Source: Deltaproteobacteria bacterium (GTDB lineage Bacteria > Myxococcota > JADLHZ01). Taken from it: a stretch of DNA of 64,000 bases. The DNA is taken from NCBI GenBank assembly GCA_020848545.1, contig JADLHZ010000090.1, positions 100,984 to 164,983 on the forward strand, read 5' to 3'. A program made the position numbers and the translations under genes. The notes under the pieces were generated by a model. It saw nothing but the letters and a program-made list of their open reading frames with translations. It had not been told where the DNA came from and did no database searches. Below, one piece after another: positions 1 through 8,742 of this stretch; position 1 is the first letter of the stretch, and each line of letters begins with the position of its first letter.

Positions 1-162
1 ACCACGTGCAAAGCGTTGCTCGACTGCGCGCTCGCCTGCCCGCTCGATTCCAGCGGCACGTCTTGCATCAGCGGCTGCTACACGAGCCACCCGGATCCGT
101 CGGGCAAGTCGAGCGACGCGATCACCTGCGCGTACACGCAGTGCAGCGGCACCTGCCAGTAG
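1..162 (+). CDS. C-terminal end of a cysteine-rich protein (partial)
   Basis: This is the 3' end of a gene that begins before the window; 53 codons are visible before TAG at 160-162. Eight of the 53 residues are cysteines, spaced irregularly among small and polar residues. This pattern is typical of the disulfide-rich secreted or lipoprotein tails common in myxobacteria. No catalytic motif is visible, so no function is proposed. It reads in the same direction as the kinase gene 57 bases downstream. The start and domain composition lie outside the window. Confidence 0.55.
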   Translation, partial: TTCKALLDCALACPLDSSGTSCISGCYTSHPDPSGKSSDAITCAYTQCSGTCQ

Positions 163-218
163 CCTTCGGCTCCGCGAAAGTTTGCTTTAACCCCTAGGCG
201 CCGCCACACTCGCTGGCG

Positions 219-1769
219 GTGGCCGAGGTCTCGCAATACCAGCTCGTCCGGCGCATCGCCCAAGGCGGCATGGCCGAGATCTACCTCGCCAAGCAGACCG
301 CGATGGCAGGCTTCGAGCGCATCGTCGTCATCAAGCGCGTGCTGCCCGAGCTCGCGCGCGATCGCGAGTTCATCGAGTCGTTCCTGAACGAAGCGCGCCA
401 TGGTGCGCAGCTCGGCCACCCGAACATCGTGCAGACGCTCGAGCTCGGGGAGATGCAGGGCACCTACTTCATCGCGCTCGAGTACATCGACGGCGTCGAC
501 CTGGCGACGCTGCTCCGCGCGCAGCGCAACGTTCGTGCGCCGCTGCCGCTCGCCGTCGCGCTGCGCATCGGCTGCGACATGCTCGCCGGGCTCGACTTCG
601 CGCACAACGCCAAGGATACGTCGGGCGCGCCGCTCGGGCTCGTGCACCGCGACATCAGCCCGTCGAACGTGCTCGTCGGTTATGGCGGCATCGCCAAGGT
701 CGTCGACTTCGGCATCGCCAAGGCCACGGCGAAGCTCGAGGGCAAGACGAAGACCGGCCTGGTCAAAGGCAAGCTCAGTTATTTGGCGCCGGAGCAGCTC
801 GGCAAGGTGACGATCGATCGCCGCGTCGACGTTTACGCCGCCGGCGTCGTGCTCTTCGAGATGCTGACGAACGAGCACCCAATGCGCGGCGAGAGCGAGC
901 TCGAGACCTTGCAGAACTTGGCGCACAAACAAGCGCCGCTCTTGCGCACCTTGCGGCCGGATCTCTCAGAAGCGCTCGAAGCGGTGCTGGCGCGCGCGCT
1001 CGCGAAGGATCGCGACGCGCGCTTCCCGAGCTGCGCCGACTTTCAACGAGCGCTCGAAGACGCTGCCGGCACGCTGCGCCTGTCCGCGCTCTCGGTGTCG
1101 GCGCACATGGAGTCGATGAAGAGCGCGCTCGCCGCACCCGCGACCGCCGACGATTCCGATCTGCAGCAGACGACGAACCAGCGGAGCGACGTTTCGGCGC
1201 CGGCGCTGCGCCTCGCGCCATCCATCACGGTGACCGCGCCGGCGCCAAAACGCGCTGTGCCTTTGGCCGCCATCACTCTCGGCCTCGCCACCATCGCGAT
1301 CGCCGTCGTCCTCGCGCTCTGGCTGCGGCCTGCGCCCGCACCGAGGCCGGCGCCGGTGTCTGCCGTATCATCCGATCCATCGCCATCGCCATCGCCATCG
1401 CCATCGCCATCGCCATCGCCATCGCCATCGCCATCGCCATCGCCATCACCATCACCATCACCATCGCCATCGCCATCACCATCACCATCGCCGCTCGCGA
1501 AGAGGCCGAACCCGGTGCCGGTCATCGCCGCGCCCGCGCCTGTCTCCTCCGCCCCCGGCGAGCTCAAGCTCATCGTCAAACCCTGGGCGTTCATCACCCT
1601 CGATGCCGCCGAGCTCGGCTACAGCCCGATTCCTCCCCGCTCGGTCGCCGCCGGCAAGCACAAAGTCACCTTCAAGAACCAAGAGCTCGGCAAAGAGATC
1701 GTACGCGAGATCGACGTCCCTGCGGGCGAGACCGTCACGGTCCGTATCGACATGATGAAGGAGCATTGA
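219..1769 (+). CDS. Ser/Thr protein kinase with Ser-Pro linker and C-terminal PEGA domain
   Basis: This is a 516-aa Hanks-type kinase with a GTG start. The kinase domain covers about residues 8-280: a glycine-rich loop (GGMAEIY), lysine K39 in the VIK motif, HRD with catalytic D145, DFG at 163-165 and the activation segment APEQ. A hydrophobic segment at about 348-370 should span the inner membrane, putting the C-terminus outside. It is followed by about 20 consecutive Ser-Pro pairs encoded by a hexanucleotide repeat, then a PEGA-like domain (about 446-516). The architecture matches myxobacterial membrane kinases that sense envelope cues. The stop codon overlaps the ATG of the next lipoprotein gene, so the two are probably co-transcribed. 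Substrates cannot be inferred. Confidence 0.95.
   Translation: MAEVSQYQLVRRIAQGGMAEIYLAKQTAMAGFERIVVIKRVLPELARDREFIESFLNEARHGAQLGHPNIVQTLELGEMQGTYFIALEYIDGVDLATLLRAQRNVRAPLPLAVALRIGCDMLAGLDFAHNAKDTSGAPLGLVHRDISPSNVLVGYGGIAKVVDFGIAKATAKLEGKTKTGLVKGKLSYLAPEQLGKVTIDRRVDVYAAGVVLFEMLTNEHPMRGESELETLQNLAHKQAPLLRTLRPDLSEALEAVLARALAKDRDARFPSCADFQRALEDAAGTLRLSALSVSAHMESMKSALAAPATADDSDLQQTTNQRSDVSAPALRLAPSITVTAPAPKRAVPLAAITLGLATIAIAVVLALWLRPAPAPRPAPVSAVSSDPSPSPSPSPSPSPSPSPSPSPSPSPSPSPSPSPSPSPSPLAKRPNPVPVIAAPAPVSSAPGELKLIVKPWAFITLDAAELGYSPIPPRSVAAGKHKVTFKNQELGKEIVREIDVPAGETVTVRIDMMKEH
1378..1490 (+). repeat. In-frame CCATCG/CCATCA hexanucleotide repeat
   Basis: About 19 copies of a 6-base unit (CCATCG, some CCATCA) run without interruption inside the kinase gene and encode Ser-Pro pairs. 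Because the unit is a multiple of three, length changes alter the linker without shifting the frame. The tract joins the membrane segment to the PEGA domain. Confidence 0.97.
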
Positions 1770-2359
1770 TGCGCACCGCTTGGATACTCGTCCTCGCCGC
1801 CTGCTCACCGCTGCCACGCCCGGGATCGGCCGACGAGACGCTCGGTTTCTTCCCTGTCGAGAACGAGTTGTGCTCGCGCCAGACGCTCTTCGGTGAAGCG
1901 CTCAGCAGTCTCGATGCGCGCGTCGCCTCGGCGTTCGTCGTCACACAAGGCCAAGCGCTCGGCTTCGACGTCTCGCTCGAGCACGCCGCGACGATCGAGA
2001 CGACGACGCGCAGCTTCGCTGATCCCCCACGGACCCGCGTCGTCGAGCGCGTCGAGGCGGCTGCCGGCAGCGTCACGCACGTCGAGCTCGCAACCGCCGA
2101 GCTCGAGCTCGGCTTCTATCTGCTGCGCGTCACGAGCTACGCGCCTGGGTTTTCGAGCGACGGCCTGCAAGCGGTCATCTTCGTATTGCCAGCGCTCGAT
2201 CCGAACGCAAGCCTCACCGACGCCGACGGCGACTGCGTCACCCCGCGCGCCCTCGACTGCGACGACACCAACCCGAACGTCAGCGCGGTCGAGATCGAGA
2301 TCTGCGCCGACGGGCTCGACAACGACTGCAACGGCACCATCGACGACTGCGCGCCTTAG
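1769..2359 (+). CDS. Lipoprotein with MopE-like putative metal-binding motif
   Basis: The ATG overlaps the stop of the kinase gene by one base; a TTG three bases earlier is possible. The protein is about 196 aa. The N-terminus MRTAWILVLAAC is a lipoprotein signal with lipobox LAAC, so the mature protein is probably tethered to the envelope. The middle looks like a beta-sandwich and is not assigned. The last 45 residues carry acidic repeats with paired cysteines (DADGDC, DCDD, DGLDNDCNGTIDDC). This is the 'putative metal-binding motif' of MopE-like proteins, often at the C-terminus of myxobacterial surface proteins. Translational coupling to the kinase suggests the pair works together, but no ligand is known. 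Confidence 0.85.
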   Translation: MRTAWILVLAACSPLPRPGSADETLGFFPVENELCSRQTLFGEALSSLDARVASAFVVTQGQALGFDVSLEHAATIETTTRSFADPPRTRVVERVEAAAGSVTHVELATAELELGFYLLRVTSYAPGFSSDGLQAVIFVLPALDPNASLTDADGDCVTPRALDCDDTNPNVSAVEIEICADGLDNDCNGTIDDCAP

Positions 2360-2369
2360 ATTAGGGCGC

Positions 2370-2792
2370 TCACTGGACCAAGACATCGACGGAGACATGG
2401 CTGCCCGGCGGCACCGTGACGCGCGTACAGGCGACGCCTATTTGATCACCACGACGATCGGGCGCGGTGAACAAGCGCATCACGAAGACGCAGGGCGCCG
2501 CCGACGGCGGGATGCCGCGAACGGCAATCGTCGCGTCGTTGCTGAGCTCCGCACCCACGACTGGCGGTATGAGCACCACGAGATCGCGTGTGATCGGGGT
2601 GAAGCCTTCGCTCGCGAATGGAGCGCACTCGACGACCGCACCTTCGCGCGTCTCGCCCGAGAGCACCCACAGATCCCAGCTGGCGACGTCGCTCGGCCGC
2701 GCCAGGCCTTGCGACCGGGCGACGAGCGTCACGGTCACGCGCTCCGGCCCGCATGAGACGAGGAGCACGGCGAGGGCGACGGCGCGGATCAA
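2370..2792 (-). CDS. Small lipoprotein of unknown function
   Basis: A TTG start is chosen because it overlaps the stop of the upstream gene (3616 to 2789) by two bases and gives a clean lipoprotein signal: a short hydrophobic stretch ending LLVSC. Longer starts would read through the end of the preceding gene. The product is about 140 aa, with alternating hydrophobic residues that suggest a small beta-rich domain, and two further cysteines near the middle and end. No family is recognised. It converges tail-to-tail with the MopE-like lipoprotein gene, with only 10 bases between the stops. Confidence 0.65.
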   Translation of the reverse strand: MIRAVALAVLLVSCGPERVTVTLVARSQGLARPSDVASWDLWVLSGETREGAVVECAPFASEGFTPITRDLVVLIPPVVGAELSNDATIAVRGIPPSAAPCVFVMRLFTAPDRRGDQIGVACTRVTVPPGSHVSVDVLVQ

Positions 2793-3616
2793 AAGCGCAC
2801 CGTGACCGTCGCGTCGGATGGGCTCCGGCTCTTCGCATAGAGCGCGCCGCCGACTGCCGCGCCGGTGATCACCGCCGCGCCGGCAGCGAGCGCGGTCCAG
2901 AACCACCACTGTTGGTGCACCGGCGCTTTGACGATCTTCGGCGCGGTGATCGGCACTTCGTAGGGCCGCTTCTCCGAGCGCAGCGATGCGAGGGGCTCGC
3001 CGTGTGCGTCGACCAGAAAGTAGTACTGCAGCACCGTCGACGCGTCGGCGACGACGAACGCAGCAGGGAGGCGCACTTCGAAGCGGCCTTTCTCGGCGCG
3101 CTCGGCGACGTCGATGGCAGAAAAGCGAGCTTCCGTACCGATTCGATAGAACAAGTTCAACGCGTAGCCTTCGCGCATGTGCCTGGCGTGGACGGTCAGC
3201 GTGACGCCGGAGAGCGCTTCGACTTCGAGGGGCGGCGCGTGCTCCAACACCGGCACGACGACGTGGGCCGCGCGCACTTCAGCGAAGAACGCGCGAACGA
3301 CGGGCGAAGAGAAGGGCGGCAAGTTGAAGTCAGGGTCGATCTGTAAGAGCGCGGTCAGCGCCTCTTTGGCCCGCGCTTTGTCGTCTAGCCCCAAGTACGC
3401 CATGCCAACGCAGAGCTTCGCGCGCAGCTGCAGATCGCGATCCGGCGTCTTGTCGAGCGCGGTGAGCTCGACGATCGCGCCGGCGAAGTCCCCTTCTTCA
3501 TAGCGCCCGACGGCGTGCTCGAACGCCGCTTCCTCGGCAACCGACGCGGCCTCGACGACCGCGGCGGCGGCGGTGACCAAGACGGCAACGGACACAGCGA
3601 CCACGAGGCGGCGCAT
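2789..3616 (-). CDS. TPR-like envelope protein with C-terminal membrane helix
   Basis: This 275-aa protein has an N-terminal signal or anchor of about 23 residues. A helical stretch at about 25-100 (FEHAVGRYEEGDFAGAIVEL, then a second helix pair) reads like two tetratricopeptide-type repeats. A beta-rich region follows (about 120-230), then a hydrophobic segment (FWTALAAGAAVITGAAVGGALYA) just before the C-terminus. This layout recurs in uncharacterised myxobacterial proteins found near Ser/Thr kinases. It heads a two-gene unit with the small lipoprotein. The ten bases before the start, GGTCTACTG followed by ATGC, also occur before the TonB-receptor start at 27999. Confidence 0.75.
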   Translation of the reverse strand: MRRLVVAVSVAVLVTAAAAVVEAASVAEEAAFEHAVGRYEEGDFAGAIVELTALDKTPDRDLQLRAKLCVGMAYLGLDDKARAKEALTALLQIDPDFNLPPFSSPVVRAFFAEVRAAHVVVPVLEHAPPLEVEALSGVTLTVHARHMREGYALNLFYRIGTEARFSAIDVAERAEKGRFEVRLPAAFVVADASTVLQYYFLVDAHGEPLASLRSEKRPYEVPITAPKIVKAPVHQQWWFWTALAAGAAVITGAAVGGALYAKSRSPSDATVTVRF

Positions 3617-3701
3617 CAGTAGACCATACTACACACGCGCCGTCGATCCGACGCAACGATCAGGCACCTTGCACCGATGACACGATCGAAGGAACCCAGC
3701 C

Positions 3702-4085
3702 ATGCACGTGTTCGACCGCTCGACTGCCCCGATGTTCTTCCAGGCCCACCTCGACAACACGAGCCGCGAGCTCACCATCTCGGTCTCGATCCAAGATCGC
3801 ACGCTGCGCGACAAAGTGGGCGCGGGCTTCGACGGCATGGAGCGCCCGTTCGCGTACATGCCGAACCCGGCCAACGGCGGCGTCTTCGAGAAGAAGTACC
3901 TGAGCTTCGTCGGCACGACGCCGGCGAGCGGCCCGCGGCCGGACAGCGATCACTTCAAGCTCGTGTTGAAGGCCGGCGAGTTCGATCTCGCCGCCGCGAT
4001 GTTGCACGGCATCGCCGTCGGCCTCGACACCAACGTCGGCGAAGTGTGGATGCAGGCCCCGGGCGACGATCACAAAGTCACATGA
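3702..4085 (+). CDS. Hypothetical 127-aa soluble protein
   Basis: A complete small gene starts with ATG and stands alone between two reverse-strand genes. The protein has no signal peptide, membrane segment or cysteine. It alternates short beta-like stretches (LTISVSIQD, FKLVLKAGEFDLAAAML) with glycine- and proline-rich turns, suggesting a compact alpha/beta fold. No catalytic motif or family is recognised. Third-position GC bias is strong, as in its neighbours, which supports it being real. Confidence 0.6.
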   Translation: MHVFDRSTAPMFFQAHLDNTSRELTISVSIQDRTLRDKVGAGFDGMERPFAYMPNPANGGVFEKKYLSFVGTTPASGPRPDSDHFKLVLKAGEFDLAAAMLHGIAVGLDTNVGEVWMQAPGDDHKVT

Positions 4086-4086
4086 C

Positions 4087-4133
4087 CTCTTAGCTATCAG
4101 CTATCAGAACTGACAGCTGCTGGCTGACGGCTG
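4087..4133. repeat. Short heptamer-type intergenic repeat (AGCTATC)
   Basis: The gap between the hypothetical gene and the peroxidase gene holds AGCTATC twice in tandem (TAGCTATCAGCTATCAG), then degenerate CAGCTG/TGGCTGACGG copies. A similar tract (CAGCTATCAGCGATCAG) lies at 15930-15960, also next to GACCTCTTAG. A related CGCTATC array lies at 57353-57387. Confidence 0.7.
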
Positions 4134-4135
4134 GC

Positions 4136-5200
4136 TCACTTCTGCATCGGCTTCTTCACACCAGGCAATTCCGGCCGCGCGATGAGCTTCTCGGGGATCT
4201 CGCCGGTCAACGTCTTCATCCACGCCACGATCGCCGCGGTGTCGGCGTCCGAGAGCTCGCGGCCGAGCTGGTGCTTCGCCATCAACTTCGTCGCGTCTTC
4301 GATGGTGGCGACGGCGCCGTCGTGAAAGTACGGGCCGGTCTTCTCGACGTTGCGCAGGCTCGGCACCTTGAACATCATCTTGTCGCTCTCTTGCTTCGTC
4401 ACCTCGAAGCGCCCGAGGTCCTTCGACTCGTAGGGCTTCACCAGGCCCATCTTCTGATACATCGCGCCGCCGACGAAGACGCCCGAGTGGCACGCGACGC
4501 AGCCGGTGTCGTTGAACTTGTTGAAGCCGATCTTCTCCTCGGCGGTGAGCGCGTTTTTGTCGCCCTTCAGGAACTTGTCCCAGCGCGAGGGCGTGACCAG
4601 CAAGCGCTCGAACGCGCCGATCGCGTTGGCGACGTTGTTGTAGGTGATCGGGCTCGGCTCGCCGGGAAACGCCTTCTTGAACAGCTCGTCGTACTCTTTG
4701 ACCTTCTTGAGCTCGGCGACGACCGTCTTCTCGTCCGGCATCGCCATCTCGATCGGGTTGAGGATCGGCCCCTTCGCCTGCTCTTCGACATCGGCGGCGC
4801 GGCCGTCCCAAAACTGCGAGATGTGGCCGGCGGCGTTGTAGACCGTGGGCGAGTTCCGGCTGCCGAGCTGCTTCTTGTGGCCCTCGGAGGTCTTCTTGTG
4901 ATCGACGCCGTAGGTCGCGAGGTCATGGCAACTGTTGCACGACAGCTCGCCGCCGCGTGAGAGCCGCGTCTCGTCATACAGGATGCGCCCGAGCTTCACC
5001 CTCTCTTCGGTGATCTCGGCTTTTCCGCGCGGCATCTTGTCGGGCAGCGCGCCGAAGAGCTGGAGCTTGACCGGATCGATCTCCGTAGGGTTGACGGCAG
5101 TGGTTTCGGCTTGGAGCGCGGGTTTCTTCGGTGGCGGCTTCGAGTCTTCGCAAGCGAACAGGATCGAGCAGAGGGCGAGGCACACGGCGGAGTGACGCAT
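4136..5200 (-). CDS. Di-haem cytochrome c peroxidase family lipoprotein (CCP/MauG type)
   Basis: This 354-aa protein has a lipoprotein signal ending LFAC (C17), so it is probably exported and anchored in the envelope. Two haem c attachment motifs are visible: CNSCH (88-92) and CVACH (234-238). This is the spacing of bacterial di-haem cytochrome c peroxidases, which reduce hydrogen peroxide to water with electrons from small cytochromes. The family core RNSPTVYNA, QFWDGRA and GPYFHDGAVAT is present, and the length is typical. MauG-type protein-modifying enzymes share this fold and cannot be excluded. It is a single-gene unit pointing away from the glycosidase gene. Confidence 0.93.
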   Translation of the reverse strand: MRHSAVCLALCSILFACEDSKPPPKKPALQAETTAVNPTEIDPVKLQLFGALPDKMPRGKAEITEERVKLGRILYDETRLSRGGELSCNSCHDLATYGVDHKKTSEGHKKQLGSRNSPTVYNAAGHISQFWDGRAADVEEQAKGPILNPIEMAMPDEKTVVAELKKVKEYDELFKKAFPGEPSPITYNNVANAIGAFERLLVTPSRWDKFLKGDKNALTAEEKIGFNKFNDTGCVACHSGVFVGGAMYQKMGLVKPYESKDLGRFEVTKQESDKMMFKVPSLRNVEKTGPYFHDGAVATIEDATKLMAKHQLGRELSDADTAAIVAWMKTLTGEIPEKLIARPELPGVKKPMQK

Positions 5201-5287
5201 GTCGTGTGTCTATCGCCGGACCCGCGGCGTGTAAACTTTCAGTGAGCGCCGAGGCCACGGTCGTTGCGGGCGTGCTATACCCAGAGC

Positions 5288-6577
5288 GTGCTCGTGGTCT
5301 TGTTCTTGGTCGCGGATCCTACCTTCGTCTGGGGTGCCGCCGCGTCGGCGCATCAGACCGAGGGCCTGTGGGGGAAAGGCGAAGCGAGCGACTGGCACGC
5401 CTTCGAGCACGCGTCGCCGTCGCCGATCGCCAACGCCGAGACCGCCGATGTCGCCGTCGACTTTTGGCATCGCTACGAGGAGGACTTCGCGATCGCGCGC
5501 CGGCTCGGCTTGGACTCTGTGCGCATCTCGATCGCGTGGGAGAAGGTGGAGCCCGCGCCAGGCGTGTTCGACGAAGAGGTGATCGCGCACTACCGCCGGA
5601 TCGTCGTCGCTATGCGCGCCGCGGGGCTGCGGCCGATGATCGCGCTGCATCACTTCACGCATCCGTCATGGTTCGTGGCGCGCGGCGGCTGGACCGCAGA
5701 GGGATCGGCGGCGTGGTTCTTCCGTTACGCCGCGCACGTCACCTTTGCGCTGCGCGACCTGTGTGAGCTGTGGATCACCTTCAACGAGCCGAGCGTGCTC
5801 GTGAACCTCGGCTTCGTAAAGGGTGACTATCCGCCGAACGCGCGTTCGATCCCCGCCGCCGTGCAAGCCTCGCTCAACCTCGCGCGGGCGCACCAGGCGG
5901 TGGCGGCCTGGATCCATCGCCTGCAACCCGAAAAGGGACCGGGGAAGAATTCGCGCGGGCTCTTCGGCGTCGGCCTCGTCAACTCGCTGCAGCTCTACAC
6001 GCCGGCGCGCGCGTGGCATCCGCTCGATCGGCTCTTTGCGTGGACGATCGACGCGCTGGCGAACTGGAGCTACTTGCACTTGGCCCTGCGCACCGAGCTC
6101 GTGGGCGAAGACGCGCGCGCGATCATCGGCGCGCGCACGGCCAGCGATTGGATCGGCGTCAATTACTATGGTCGCTTCAATGTGCGGGCCGGCCGCGTGC
6201 GTGGCGTGTGCGCGCCCGACGACGCCGTCGCCGACAACGGCTGGTGCATCTACCCCGACGGCCTCGAGACGATGCTGAAAGAGACCGCGGCGCGCTTCTC
6301 GCTCCCGTTGATCGTCGGCGAAAACGGCCTCGCCGACGCCGCCGATCGCTTGCGGCCCGAGGTCATTCGCCGCTCGCTTGCGGCGCTCGATCGCAGCAAG
6401 CAGACGCTCGATGTGCGTGGCTACTACCACTGGAGCCTCACCGACAACTTCGAGTGGCTGCACGGCTACAAGTACCGCTTCGGGCTCGTCAGCGTCGGGC
6501 GCGATCTGCAGCGCTGGGTGCGGCCGAGCGGCGAGGTCTACGCCGAGGAGATCCGCAAGCGCCGGTTGTCAGACTGA
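5288..6577 (+). CDS. Glycoside hydrolase family 1 (beta-glucosidase-like)
   Basis: The protein is about 429 aa from the GTG at 5288, chosen because it places the family's usual N-terminal strand (FVWGAAASAHQTEG) near the start; an upstream TTG at 5264 is possible. GH1 enzymes are retaining (beta/alpha)8-barrel glycosidases acting on beta-linked sugars. The acid/base glutamate is in TFNEP (about E167) and the nucleophile in the ENG motif (about E345). The C-terminal YYHWSLTDNFEW and GLVSV segments are also conserved. There is no signal peptide, so it is probably cytoplasmic. Sugar specificity cannot be read from the sequence. It lies 24 bases upstream of kamA on the same strand. Confidence 0.93.
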   Translation: MLVVLFLVADPTFVWGAAASAHQTEGLWGKGEASDWHAFEHASPSPIANAETADVAVDFWHRYEEDFAIARRLGLDSVRISIAWEKVEPAPGVFDEEVIAHYRRIVVAMRAAGLRPMIALHHFTHPSWFVARGGWTAEGSAAWFFRYAAHVTFALRDLCELWITFNEPSVLVNLGFVKGDYPPNARSIPAAVQASLNLARAHQAVAAWIHRLQPEKGPGKNSRGLFGVGLVNSLQLYTPARAWHPLDRLFAWTIDALANWSYLHLALRTELVGEDARAIIGARTASDWIGVNYYGRFNVRAGRVRGVCAPDDAVADNGWCIYPDGLETMLKETAARFSLPLIVGENGLADAADRLRPEVIRRSLAALDRSKQTLDVRGYYHWSLTDNFEWLHGYKYRFGLVSVGRDLQRWVRPSGEVYAEEIRKRRLSD

Positions 6578-6601
6578 GCGCGGTTCGCTACAGCGCCGCC
6601 G

Positions 6602-7741
6602 ATGTCCTCCGTGCGCGATAGGTTCACCGCGGCGCCCCGCGGCGCGTTCGCCGATGTACCGTTTGCTGCGGTGCCAGACGCGCAGTGGAACGACTGGCGC
6701 TGGCAGCAACGCGAGCGGCTGCGCACGATCGACGCCTTCGAGCGCGTCGTGAAGCTGAGCGCCGCCGAGCGTCACGCGTTCTCGGCGTGCAGCGATCGCT
6801 TCCTGGTCGCGGTGACGCCCTACTACGCCGGGCTCATCGCCGACGATCCCGCGTGCCCGATTCGCCTGCAATCACTGCCGCACGCCGCCGAGCTCGATGA
6901 CAACGCTGACGAGCTCGACGACCCGCTCGGTGAAGAGCGCTACATGCCGGTGCCGGGCATCACCCACCGCTACCCGGATCGCGTGCTCTTCTACACGACG
7001 CACAACTGCCCGGTGTACTGCCGGCACTGCACGCGCAAGCGCAAAGTGTCGGCGGCCGAGACGATGCCGGACTTTCAGCAGCTCGAGCTCGGTCTGAAAT
7101 ACATTGAAGCGAATTCAGCGATCCGCGACGTCATCGTCTCCGGCGGCGATCCGCTGACCTTCTCCGATGAGCGCCTGGACGAGCTGCTCTCACGCCTCCG
7201 CGCGATCCCACACGTCGAGATCATCCGCCTCGGCACGCGCAACTTGGTGACGCTGCCGCAGCGGGTGACGCCCGACTTCGCCGCGATGCTGAAGGCGCAC
7301 CAGCCGATCTACGTGCAGACGCACTTCAATCATCCGAAGGAGTGCACCCAAGAAGCGTTCGACGCCTGCGCGCGGCTCGCCGACGCGGGCGCGGTGATCT
7401 CGAATCAGATGGTGCTCCTCAAGGGCATCAACGACGACGTCGAGATCGTGCGCGCGCTGAACCAGAAGCTGCTCATGATGCGCGTGCGGCCGTACTACAT
7501 CTTGCAAGCCGATCCGGCGCGCGGCACGCGGCACTTTCGCACGCCGGTCGAGACGGGCATCGAGATCATCCGCGGCCTGCGCGGGCATTCGAGCGGGCTC
7601 GCGGTGCCGCACTTCGTCGTCGATGGCCCAGGGGGGTTTGGTAAGGTGGCGCTCGTGCCGCACTACCTCGAGTCGTCGGACGAAGGGCGACACACGTTCA
7701 AAAATTATCGGGGGGAGACCTTCGAGTACGTGGACCCCTAA
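6602..7741 (+). CDS. kamA: Lysine 2,3-aminomutase family radical SAM enzyme
   Basis: The protein is 379 aa. KamA-type enzymes use S-adenosylmethionine, a [4Fe-4S] cluster and pyridoxal phosphate to move the amino group of lysine from carbon 2 to carbon 3. The cluster ligands sit in CPVYCRHC (C136, C140, C143), followed by the typical TRKRK. The likely PLP-binding lysine is K348 in GPGGFGK near the C-terminus. The downstream beta-lysine fermentation genes are absent here. A role in making beta-lysine (osmolyte, or precursor of a secondary metabolite) or in modifying elongation factor P, as in EpmB, is therefore possible; no efp or epmA gene is nearby. The stop overlaps that of the convergent aminopeptidase gene by four bases. 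Confidence 0.92.
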   Translation: MSSVRDRFTAAPRGAFADVPFAAVPDAQWNDWRWQQRERLRTIDAFERVVKLSAAERHAFSACSDRFLVAVTPYYAGLIADDPACPIRLQSLPHAAELDDNADELDDPLGEERYMPVPGITHRYPDRVLFYTTHNCPVYCRHCTRKRKVSAAETMPDFQQLELGLKYIEANSAIRDVIVSGGDPLTFSDERLDELLSRLRAIPHVEIIRLGTRNLVTLPQRVTPDFAAMLKAHQPIYVQTHFNHPKECTQEAFDACARLADAGAVISNQMVLLKGINDDVEIVRALNQKLLMMRVRPYYILQADPARGTRHFRTPVETGIEIIRGLRGHSSGLAVPHFVVDGPGGFGKVALVPHYLESSDEGRHTFKNYRGETFEYVDP

Positions 7742-8742
7742 GGACATTGGTCCTTCAGCGACCCAAACGTCGGCGTCGCCTTCGCCCACTCGCGCAGCGC
7801 GGCGATGAAGCGCGGCCAATCCCTGCCGAAGCACTTCAATAACTGCGTCAGCTCGTCTTGCCCGCTCGCGTAGTTCTGCAGCTCCGCCAAGGTCGCGTTG
7901 TTGATCACCCGCTTCGTCCCGAGCTTCCTGCGCAGCTCGCCGAGCACGATCCCCTTCTGCCGCCGCTTCTCGGCGTCGTCCTCCAAAGACGCGTAGATCT
8001 TCGCGAGCGCCGCCTTGCTGTCGAGCATCCACTGCCGGCGCTCGATCGATCGCCGCATGTCCGCGTCGTAGCGCGCGCGCTCGGCCGAAGCTTTGCCGTA
8101 GCGCTCGTCCAGGTAGTCGCGCGTCAGCTCGTCGCCGACGAAGCTTGCCACGCTCTCCGAGAGATCCGTGCGCATGGGAACGTAGAACGTCGCGTGCAAG
8201 GACTCGTGCAAGATCGTGTTGACGAGGTCGAAGAGCGCGCCGTCGTCTTTGCCGAGCATGGTCGAGAGGATCGGGTCCTCGAACCAACCGAGCGTCGAGT
8301 ACGCCGACGCCGGCCGCAGGCCCACGTCGAGCCCCTGCTCTTGCAGCTCGACCGCGAAGCGCGCGGCATCGGTGAAGCGAAACCAGCCGAGGTACGGCAC
8401 GCGCCCGACGATCGGAAACCACCAGGTCGCCGATCGAAACGCGAGCCGCTCCGACGCCGACACCACCCACACCGCGGCGTCGCGCTTCAAGTCGGCGTAG
8501 CGGGTGTAGCTCTTCGTGGCGCTCAAGCCGTGCGCCTCGGCGAAGCGCTTCACCTTCGCCACTTCGGCGAGCTGCGCCTTCGCGAACGCCGGCGTCCTGC
8601 CGTCGGCGATGACGTCGTCGATCGGCCGGCGGCGCTCCAAGATCTCGATCTGCCCGCGCGTCGCCTGCGCCAAGTAGTGCGCGGCGAAGCAGCCGTTCAA
8701 AGAAGCGGCCGCCACGCAGAGCAGCAAGCCGCGAGCGATCAT
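7738..8742 (-). CDS. Predicted aminopeptidase lipoprotein (Aminopep/COG4324-like)
   Basis: This 334-aa protein has a lipoprotein signal ending SLNGC. The body matches the predicted bacterial aminopeptidase family: the ARGQIEIL region, YLGWF, and the zinc-binding motif HESLHATFY (HExxH type) near residue 185, followed by SESVASFVGDE, which supplies the downstream glutamate. It is probably an envelope zinc peptidase of unknown substrate. Its ATG overlaps the stop of the upstream LysM-like gene by four bases, so it is the last gene of a three-gene reverse operon that starts with the FHA-GAF gene. Confidence 0.88.
   Translation of the reverse strand: MIARGLLLCVAAASLNGCFAAHYLAQATRGQIEILERRRPIDDVIADGRTPAFAKAQLAEVAKVKRFAEAHGLSATKSYTRYADLKRDAAVWVVSASERLAFRSATWWFPIVGRVPYLGWFRFTDAARFAVELQEQGLDVGLRPASAYSTLGWFEDPILSTMLGKDDGALFDLVNTILHESLHATFYVPMRTDLSESVASFVGDELTRDYLDERYGKASAERARYDADMRRSIERRQWMLDSKAALAKIYASLEDDAEKRRQKGIVLGELRRKLGTKRVINNATLAELQNYASGQDELTQLLKCFGRDWPRFIAALREWAKATPTFGSLKDQCP

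Noticed and set aside
1378..1490. CRISPR or regulatory repeat
   Set aside because: It is an in-frame coding microsatellite for Ser-Pro pairs without spacers.
6602..7741. EpmB (EF-P lysine modification enzyme)
   Set aside because: Length and PLP-lysine context fit KamA as well, and no efp or epmA lies nearby; the specific assignment is left open.
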